From Rhodovulum marinum (GTDB taxonomy: Bacteria > Pseudomonadota > Alphaproteobacteria > Rhodobacterales > Rhodobacteraceae), in assembly GCF_004343075.1 (NCBI RefSeq), contig NZ_SLXP01000008.1, positions 62,001 through 126,000 of the forward strand: 64,000 nt of DNA, read 5' to 3'. The notes under the pieces were generated by a model. It was not told the DNA's origin, did no database searches, and was given only the letters and a program-made list of their open reading frames with translations. Positions 58,127-64,000 of the stretch are shown here, in pieces (positions within the stretch are counted from its first letter, which is position 1; each line of letters begins with the position of its first letter). Position numbers and translations under genes: made by a program.

Positions 58127-58521
58127 AGATCGTCCTGGTCGCGGCGGTCGCGCTGGTCGACCCGGACGGGCGTGTGCTGTTGGCCCAGCGCCCCGAGGGC
58201 AAGTCGATGGCCGGTCTGTGGGAGTTTCCCGGTGGCAAGGTCGAGCCCGGCGAGACGCCCGAAATCGCGTTGATGCGCGAGCTGAAGGAAGAGCTGGGAA
58301 TCGACACGTGGTCCAGTTGCCTCGCCCCGCTGACCTTTGCCAGCCATACCTACGACGACTTTCACCTGTTGATGCCGCTGTTCGCCTGCCGCAAATGGCA
58401 GGGCCAGCCGCATGGCCACGAAGGACAGGCGCTGAGCTGGGTGCATGTGCGGGAGCTGCGCAAATACCCGATGCCGCCCGCCGATCTGCCGCTGATTCCG
58501 GTCCTGCAGGACTGGCTGTAA
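58123..58521 (+). CDS. mutT: 8-oxo-dGTP diphosphatase-type Nudix hydrolase
   Basis: 132 residues. Nudix box at 37-59 (GGKVEPGETPEIALMRELKEELG split for length) with the REL..EE core intact. WEFPGGKVEPGE and HLLMPLFACRKWQGQ are MutT-like. It removes oxidised nucleotides. ATGA overlap with argJ. The downstream gap 58522-58896 holds a small ORF and a terminator. Confidence 0.92.
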   Translation: MKIVLVAAVALVDPDGRVLLAQRPEGKSMAGLWEFPGGKVEPGETPEIALMRELKEELGIDTWSSCLAPLTFASHTYDDFHLLMPLFACRKWQGQPHGHEGQALSWVHVRELRKYPMPPADLPLIPVLQDWL

Positions 58522-58665
58522 CGGCGGCCGGCGGGGCGGAATTTCGCTTCGGGCATCAGCATTAGGCAAGCTTCCGCTCATGAGTACCCCCTACGGCGAA
58601 ATTAAATTTCGCGTTGAGCCCTGTGCGCATTACAAAGCCACTGTTTCCAAGCGAGGTACAAACCG

Positions 58666-58800
58666 ATGATCCAGACCATCGTCCTGGGATCCTGCGTATC
58701 AGTCCAAGGCGCCTTCGTCGGGCGCCGGCCGGACGGCCGGATCGTCGTGCGCGTGGGCGACCGGCTTTACGAAGGGCTTCCGGTCAATCGGGCTGCCTGA
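58666..58800 (+). CDS. Small ORF, 44 codons, hypothetical
   Basis: ATG 58666 with GCGAGGT 8 bases upstream, ending TGA 58800. The product is MIQTIVLGSCVSVQGAFVGR and then RPDGRIVVRVGDRLYEGLPV. It reads as a small beta-rich domain, and the frame has normal codon use. A terminator follows 48 bases later, as expected of a real transcript. Family unknown. Confidence 0.5.
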   Translation: MIQTIVLGSCVSVQGAFVGRRPDGRIVVRVGDRLYEGLPVNRAA

Positions 58801-58847
58801 CCGGACGACCGGCACTGAAGACTTCAGCCCCCCACCCCGGAAAGACA

Positions 58848-58881
58848 AAGGGGCGCCAAAAGGGCGCCCCTTGCATTTTTT
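58848..58881 (+). terminator. Rho-independent terminator
   Basis: AAGGGGCGCC (58848-58857), loop AAAAG, GGCGCCCCTT (58863-58872), then GCATTTTTT. A perfect 10-bp stem and T tract. It serves the small ORF or mutT on the plus strand and faces the infB end. Confidence 0.85.
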
Positions 58882-58896
58882 CACTGGACCCAGCGA

Positions 58897-61380
58897 TCAG
58901 TCGAGCGTGCGCTCGACCTCCTGGCGTTCGAAAATCTCGATCACATCGCCCGGGCGAATGTCGTCGTAGTTTTCGAAGGCCATGCCGCATTCCTGGCCCG
59001 ACTGGACCTCGGCGACCTCGTCCTTGAAGCGTTTCAGTGTCTTCAGGGTGCCCTCGTGGATCACCACGTCGTCGCGCAGCAGACGCACACCCGCCGACCG
59101 GCGTGCCACACCTTCGGTGACCAGGCAGCCCGCGACCTTGCCGACACCCGAGACCTTGAAGACCTCCTTGATCTGAGCGTAGCCGATGAAGGTTTCGCGA
59201 ATTTCCGCCGACAGCAGGCCCGAAGCCGCCGCCTTCACGTCATCCACCAAGTCATAGATCACGCTGTAATAGCGAATCTCGACGCCCTTCTGGTTGGCCG
59301 CGTTCCGCGCCGGCGCGTTGGCCCGCACGTTGAAGCCCATGATCGGCGCGCCCGATGCCTCGGCCAGGCCCACGTCGGTTTCGGTAATCGCACCGACACC
59401 GGCATGCAGCACGCGCACGCGCACCTCTTCGTTGCCGATCTTTTCCATGGCCTGAACGATCGCCTCGGCAGAACCCTGCACGTCGGCCTTGACCAGGATC
59501 GGAAGCTCGGCGACGTTCTCGTCCTCCTTGGCCTTGGCCATCAGCTGTTCCAGCGTGGTGGCGGCGCCGGCGGCGGCACGTTTCTCTTTCGCCTTCGCCT
59601 CGCGGTATTCGGCGATCTCGCGGGCCTGCGCCTCGGTCTCGACCACGTTCAGAACGTCGCCCGCTTCGGGCGTGCCATTCAGGCCCAGCACTTCGACCGG
59701 GACGGAGGGTCCCGCCTCGTCGACACGGTCGCCCTTGTCGTTGATCAGCGCGCGGACCTTGCCCCACTGTTCGCCGACGACGAAGATGTCGCCCTTTTTC
59801 AGGGTGCCCTTCTGCACGAGGACGGTGGCGACGGGGCCGCGGCCCACGTCAAGCTGTGCCTCGATCACCGCGCCTTCGGCGGCCCGGTTCGGGTTCGTCT
59901 TGAGTTCCAGGATCTCGGCCTGAAGCGCGATCGCCTCCAGCAACTCGTCCAGGCCCTGGCCGGTGACGGCCGACACCTCGACATCCTGCACATCGCCGGA
60001 CATCTTCTCGACGACGATCTCGTGGTGCAGCAGGTCGGTGCGCACCTTGTCGGGATTCGCCGCCGGCTTGTCGATCTTGTTGATCGCCACGATCATCGGC
60101 ACGCCGGCCGCCTTGGCATGGTTGATCGCCTCGACCGTCTGCGGCATCACAGCGTCGTCCGCGGCCACCACAAGCACCACGATGTCAGTGACATGGGCAC
60201 CGCGCGCCCGCATCGAAGTAAAGGCCGCGTGGCCCGGCGTGTCCAGGAAGGTCAGCGTCGTACCACTATCGGTTCTGACCTGGTAGGCGCCGATATGCTG
60301 GGTGATACCGCCGGCTTCGCCCGCGACGACCTTGGCGTCTCGGATCGCATCCAGCAACGAGGTCTTGCCGTGGTCGACATGGCCCATGATCGTGATGACC
60401 GGCGGGCGCGGTTCCAAGTCTTCGGCCTTGTCCTCGACGGTGGCGATCACGTCCTCGACATCGGCATCGGACACGCGCTGCACGCGGTGACCGAATTCCT
60501 CGATGATCAGTTCCGCGGTGTCGGCATCGATGGTCTGGTTCTGGGTGACCATCATGCCGTTCTGCATAAGCGCCTTGACCACGTCGGCCACGCGCTCGGC
60601 CATCCGGTTGGCGAGTTCGGACACGACGATCTGTTCCGGCAGCTGCACGTCACGTACGACCTTTTCGCGCGCTTCGCCCCCGCCCATCGCCTTTTGGCGC
60701 ATGCGCTCCTGCTTGCGCTTCATCGCGGCAAGCGAACGCTGCCGGCCACCTTCGCCGCCGGTCAGCGCCTGGCTGACGGTCAGCTTGCCGGACCGGCGGT
60801 TGTCGGTCTTTCCCTTGCTCCGGGTCTGGCGCTCTTCGGGGCGATCACGCTCGCGGTCGACCTTGCGCGGCGCCGGCTTGGCACCGCCCTTGGCGGCCTC
60901 GGGGTCCGCCGGCGCGGCGGGCGCCTCGGCGGCCTTGTCGGCCTCGGCGGCTTCCTTGCGCTTGCGCTCTTCCTCGGCGGCCTTGCGCTTGGCGGCCTCC
61001 TCGATCTCGCGCTGCTCGCGCTCCTTGGCCTCGGCTTCCTCGCGGCGGCGCTGGCGCTCTTCCTCGCGCTGGCGTTCCTCGGCCTCGCGCTGCGCAGCCT
61101 CGTCGGCCTCACGTGCCTTGGCGGCCTGCAAAGCCTTGAGGCGGCGTTCCATCTCGGCATCGGAAATCCCGGCCGGACGTCTGGACGGATCGCCGCCCGA
61201 CACGCCTGCAGAGGCGCCCCCGCCGGATTTCGCGGCACCGGGTTTGGGCACGACGACGCGCTTGCGCTTCGTCTCGACCACGACGTTCTTGGTACGGCCA
61301 TGGCTGAAGCTCTGCTTCACCTGGCCGGACCGAGAGCCGCCACGCAAACCCAGTGTCTTCTTGCCGTCAGTATCGCTCAT
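58897..61380 (-). CDS. infB: Translation initiation factor IF-2
   Basis: 827 residues from ATG 61380. The N-terminal IF2N segment is followed by a long charged coiled-coil (about 75-155, [19 protein letters not shown]), then the G domain with G1 GHVDHGKT (333-340), G3 DTPGHAAF and G4 NKID, then domains II to IV ending in [13 protein letters not shown]. It delivers initiator tRNA. 7 bases downstream of the ylxR-type gene. Confidence 0.98.
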   Translation of the reverse strand: MSDTDGKKTLGLRGGSRSGQVKQSFSHGRTKNVVVETKRKRVVVPKPGAAKSGGGASAGVSGGDPSRRPAGISDAEMERRLKALQAAKAREADEAAQREAEERQREEERQRRREEAEAKEREQREIEEAAKRKAAEEERKRKEAAEADKAAEAPAAPADPEAAKGGAKPAPRKVDRERDRPEERQTRSKGKTDNRRSGKLTVSQALTGGEGGRQRSLAAMKRKQERMRQKAMGGGEAREKVVRDVQLPEQIVVSELANRMAERVADVVKALMQNGMMVTQNQTIDADTAELIIEEFGHRVQRVSDADVEDVIATVEDKAEDLEPRPPVITIMGHVDHGKTSLLDAIRDAKVVAGEAGGITQHIGAYQVRTDSGTTLTFLDTPGHAAFTSMRARGAHVTDIVVLVVAADDAVMPQTVEAINHAKAAGVPMIVAINKIDKPAANPDKVRTDLLHHEIVVEKMSGDVQDVEVSAVTGQGLDELLEAIALQAEILELKTNPNRAAEGAVIEAQLDVGRGPVATVLVQKGTLKKGDIFVVGEQWGKVRALINDKGDRVDEAGPSVPVEVLGLNGTPEAGDVLNVVETEAQAREIAEYREAKAKEKRAAAGAATTLEQLMAKAKEDENVAELPILVKADVQGSAEAIVQAMEKIGNEEVRVRVLHAGVGAITETDVGLAEASGAPIMGFNVRANAPARNAANQKGVEIRYYSVIYDLVDDVKAAASGLLSAEIRETFIGYAQIKEVFKVSGVGKVAGCLVTEGVARRSAGVRLLRDDVVIHEGTLKTLKRFKDEVAEVQSGQECGMAFENYDDIRPGDVIEIFERQEVERTLD

Positions 61381-61387
61381 TCGGTCT

Positions 61388-62014
61388 TCAACCCTTTCCG
61401 GGGGTCTCTCCCCCGATCTTCTTGCGGACGCCCGAAAGCTTGGCGGCATCCTCTACTACACGTTCCGTGAGTCCGCCAGCCGCAAGCGCGCCATGTATCA
61501 CATGTTCCCGGCCGAAAGCCAAACCCAATTCCCGGGCGGTCAGAAAGCCGATATAGGCATCCGGTTCATCCGGCGGGCGCAGCTTGGTCTTGCCCCGCGC
61601 CGACCCGTCGACAGCCTGAATCAAAACCCGGGCCTCGCCGCTGTCCAGCCAGCCCCGCACCTTTTCATAGCCCGCGACGGCCTGACCCGCCTTACGGGCC
61701 AGCGAAAGCCCCTCGACCACCCGGCGCAAAAGCCCCGCCTCGACCTGGTCCACCAGGTCCGCGGGCACCGTCACCGCGCGTTTCGCAGCGCGAGCGAACA
61801 ACCTCTTGCGAACCGCCAGCTCCAGCGCGTCACGATCGGCGGCCACCCAGATGCCGCGGCCCGGCAGCTTGCCCAGCAGGTCGGGCACGATCCGGTCGTC
61901 CGGCCCGACCACGAAACGGATCAGGCCCGCCTTGGGCTGCACCTCCCCCGTGGCGATGCAGCGCCGCTCGGGGTCGGTCGCGGGGTTTCGGGCTCCACCT
62001 CGGGCCATGACCAT
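61388..62014 (-). CDS. YlxR-type RNA-binding protein with a ribosomal L7Ae-like domain
   Basis: 208 residues from ATG 62014. The N-terminal YlxR/DUF448 domain has [19 protein letters not shown] and [19 protein letters not shown], and the C-terminal half (about 95-195) resembles L7Ae/L30e ([46 protein letters not shown]). It overlaps the 3' end of nusA by a short distance only if the earlier in-frame start is used. Classic position between nusA and infB; role possibly in RNase P or transcription. The start at 62008 is equal. Confidence 0.85.
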   Translation of the reverse strand: MVMARGGARNPATDPERRCIATGEVQPKAGLIRFVVGPDDRIVPDLLGKLPGRGIWVAADRDALELAVRKRLFARAAKRAVTVPADLVDQVEAGLLRRVVEGLSLARKAGQAVAGYEKVRGWLDSGEARVLIQAVDGSARGKTKLRPPDEPDAYIGFLTARELGLAFGREHVIHGALAAGGLTERVVEDAAKLSGVRKKIGGETPGKG

Positions 62015-62030
62015 CGCCCGGGCCTGGCGA

Positions 62031-63659
62031 TCAGGCCCCGGCCTCCTCTTCACCCTCGGCGGCGTCTTCGGCCTCGTCTTTCGCCGCTTCATCCTCCAGC
62101 TCCGACGGGTCGACCCAGCCCAACAACACACGCGCGGTCATCACCAGGGTCTGCGCCTCTTCCAGCGAGACGTCGAACTTCTCGAGAATGCCCTCGTCCT
62201 TGACGCGCTCGCCGTCGACCGTGGTCCAGCCGCCAGCCAGCTCCCAGTCGGCGCAGGTGGCGAAGTCTTCCAGCGTCTTGACGCCATCCTCGGCCAGCGC
62301 CTCGATCATTTGGGGCGTCAGACCCTCGAATTCAACCAGGCTGTCCTCGACACCCAGTTCGCGGGCATGTTCCAGGGCCTTGCGGTTCATCTCTTCAAGG
62401 CAATCGCGGGCACGCGCCTGAAGTTCGTTCGCGGTGTCCTCGTCCACCCCGTCGATCACCAAAAGCTCGTCGACGTCGACATAGGCGACCTCTTCGAGAT
62501 TGGTGAAGCCTTCGGACACCAGCAGCTGGGCGAAGAACTCGTCCAGGTCCAGCGTGTCCATGAACAGCTTGGTGCGTTCCTCGAACTCGGCCTGGCGGCG
62601 CGCGCTTTCCTCGGCCTCTGTCATGATGTCGATATCGAGCCCGGTCAACTGGCTGGCCAACCGCACGTTCTGCCCGCGCCGCCCGATTGCCAGAGAAAGC
62701 TGATCGTCTGGCACAACCACCTCGATCTTGCCGGCCTCTTCGTCGATGACGACCTTGGACACCTCGGCGGGTTGCAGCGCATTGACCAGGAAGGTGGCCT
62801 GATCCTCGTTCCACGGGATGATGTCGATCTTTTCGCCCTGCAGTTCGTTCACCACGGCCTGCACGCGGCTGCCGCGCATGCCGACGCAGGCGCCGACGGG
62901 GTCGATCGAATTGTCATAGGAAATGACCCCGATCTTGGCGCGCGAGCCCGGGTCGCGGGCCACGGCCTTGATCTCGATGATGCCGTCGTAGATTTCCGGC
63001 ACTTCCATCTTGAAGAGTTCCGCCATGAACTCGGGCGCGGTGCGCGACAGGAACACCTGCGGGCCGCGCGTCTCGCGGCGGACATCCTTGATATAACAGC
63101 GGATGCGGTCGTTCGGGCGATAGCTTTCGCGGCCGATCTTCTCGTTGCGGCGCAGGATGCCCTCGCCCCGGCCGATATCGACGATGACGTTGCCGTATTC
63201 CTCGCGCTTGACCTGGCCGTTGATGATCGTGCCGACGCGGTCCTTGAATTCCTCGAACTGGCGGTCGCGCTCGGCCTCGCGGACCTTCTGCAGGATCACC
63301 TGCTTGGCCGATTGCGCGGCGATCCGGCCCATCTCGACGGGCGGCACCTCGTCGACGATGGTATCGCCGACCTTGGGTTCGGCCAGATACTGTTTCGCCT
63401 GCTCGACGGTCAGTTCGGCCTGATAGTTTTCCAGTTCGTCATCCGGCACGACCGTGCGCACGCGGGTAAAGGTGGCCCGCCCCGTCTTGCGGTCGATGGA
63501 CACCCGGATGTCCATTTCCGAGCCATAACGCGACTTGGCGGCCCGAGCGAGGGACTCTTCCATCGCCTGCACGACCAGGTCGGGGTCGATCATCTTTTCC
63601 CGCGCCACCGCCTCGGCGGTCTGCAGCAGTTCCAGCTGGTTGGCAGAGGTAATCGCCAT
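62031..63659 (-). CDS. nusA: Transcription termination/antitermination protein NusA
   Basis: 542 residues. N-terminal domain (about 1-130), S1 domain, KH1-KH2 ([40 protein letters not shown]) and C-terminal helix-hairpin-helix repeats with an acidic tail. Binds RNA polymerase and nascent RNA. Starts 3 bases after rimP. Confidence 0.97.
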   Translation of the reverse strand: MAITSANQLELLQTAEAVAREKMIDPDLVVQAMEESLARAAKSRYGSEMDIRVSIDRKTGRATFTRVRTVVPDDELENYQAELTVEQAKQYLAEPKVGDTIVDEVPPVEMGRIAAQSAKQVILQKVREAERDRQFEEFKDRVGTIINGQVKREEYGNVIVDIGRGEGILRRNEKIGRESYRPNDRIRCYIKDVRRETRGPQVFLSRTAPEFMAELFKMEVPEIYDGIIEIKAVARDPGSRAKIGVISYDNSIDPVGACVGMRGSRVQAVVNELQGEKIDIIPWNEDQATFLVNALQPAEVSKVVIDEEAGKIEVVVPDDQLSLAIGRRGQNVRLASQLTGLDIDIMTEAEESARRQAEFEERTKLFMDTLDLDEFFAQLLVSEGFTNLEEVAYVDVDELLVIDGVDEDTANELQARARDCLEEMNRKALEHARELGVEDSLVEFEGLTPQMIEALAEDGVKTLEDFATCADWELAGGWTTVDGERVKDEGILEKFDVSLEEAQTLVMTARVLLGWVDPSELEDEAAKDEAEDAAEGEEEAGA

Positions 63660-63662
63660 GTC

Positions 63663-64000
63663 TCAGTCCTCCTGGTCGACGGAACACTCGTCCGTCTCGA
63701 TCTGGTCAAATTCGGTCTCGTCGATCAGGCCCGCATCCTTGCGCGCCTTCAGCATCTCGCGGATCAGCTCGTCGGTCAGCACCAGCTTGGCATCCGACAG
63801 CCAGTCGAAGTCCAGCCCGATGGTGACCGGCTTTCCATCCGGCCCCTCGATCTCGATCAGCACCTCGCCATCCTCGACACCCGCCAGCGCGCCCTTGAAC
63901 CGGCGCCGGCCGTCGATCAGTTCGGTGGTCTCCAGCTTCGCCTCGTGGCCGTTCCAGGTCTCGAAGTCCTTGAGCCGGGTCAAGGGCCGGTCGATGCCCG
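63663..64000 (-). CDS. rimP: Ribosome maturation factor RimP, 5' end outside window
   Basis: Only the C-terminal 112 codons are visible. [20 protein letters not shown] matches the RimP family, the frame is open to the right edge, and the later text ([34 protein letters not shown]) fits. It aids 30S subunit assembly. First gene of the rimP-nusA-ylxR-infB unit. Confidence 0.9.
   Translation of the reverse strand, partial: GIDRPLTRLKDFETWNGHEAKLETTELIDGRRRFKGALAGVEDGEVLIEIEGPDGKPVTIGLDFDWLSDAKLVLTDELIREMLKARKDAGLIDETEFDQIETDECSVDQED

Noticed and set aside
59056-61470. 804-codon open frame opposite infB
   Set aside because: Antisense to infB with repetitive Leu/Gly/Ala text. No ribosome site and no motif.

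Overview
The window is GC-rich, densely coded chromosomal DNA from an alphaproteobacterium, very probably a marine-type Rhodobacterales (Roseobacter/Paracoccus relatives). The evidence is gene content and order: a histone-deacetylase-like gene with xseB-ispA-dxs, a petP/petR-type regulator pair beside ilvE, kdsD-lptC-lptA-lptB-rpoN-hpf-ptsN, gltD before gltB, and rimP-nusA-ylxR-infB. No IS element, integrase, CRISPR array or rRNA was seen. There is one tRNA (Leu, CAG).

Positions 1-7415 hold the 3' end of an extracellular contractile injection system (eCIS, Afp/PVC-like) locus: a truncated gene, a baseplate protein with an HDPGVTLLE motif, the CIS tape-measure-type protein, the eCIS AAA+ ATPase and an unknown secreted/membrane protein. 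The last three are broken by single-base shifts, often in C/G runs, and by two in-frame TAG codons. Core genes in the other 56 kb are intact. This looks like a recently inactivated toxin-delivery locus, although clustered sequencing error cannot be excluded from the sequence alone.

7419-12669 (minus) holds isoprenoid genes (dxs, ispA), xseB, a deacetylase and the petR/petP-type regulators. 12855-15279 (plus) holds ilvE and an orphan citrate lyase alpha gene. 15380-21000 (minus) holds a diheme cytochrome c with a PQQ-type sugar dehydrogenase, a DMT transporter, queG, a GST and mtgA. 21049-27168 (minus) is glutamate synthase, with an 11-bp tandem array between gltD and gltB. 27396-35358 holds uppP, an NDUFA9-like gene, tRNA-Leu with rnd, then Kdo/LPS export (kdsD, lptC, lptA, lptB), rpoN, hpf and ptsN.

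35360-44494 is a cell-surface glycan region: a two-domain sulfotransferase, a GT14-type and two GT2-type glycosyltransferases, galU, kdsB, cysQ and an ABC-2 export permease. CysQ removes PAP, the by-product of sulfotransferases. 44578-52000 holds alkB, dnaK-dnaJ with a visible RpoH promoter, radC and two secreted proteins of uncertain role. The rest holds secA, two parvulin-type isomerases, argJ with a lysine-rich N-terminal extension, mutT, a 44-codon small ORF, and infB-ylxR-nusA-rimP.

Non-coding signals worth attention are an oriented 3'-end repeat in three copies, the 11-bp array before gltB, an outward-facing GGTCAG-NN-TATAT pair between gltD and uppP, a strong promoter before tRNA-Leu, and several hairpins.
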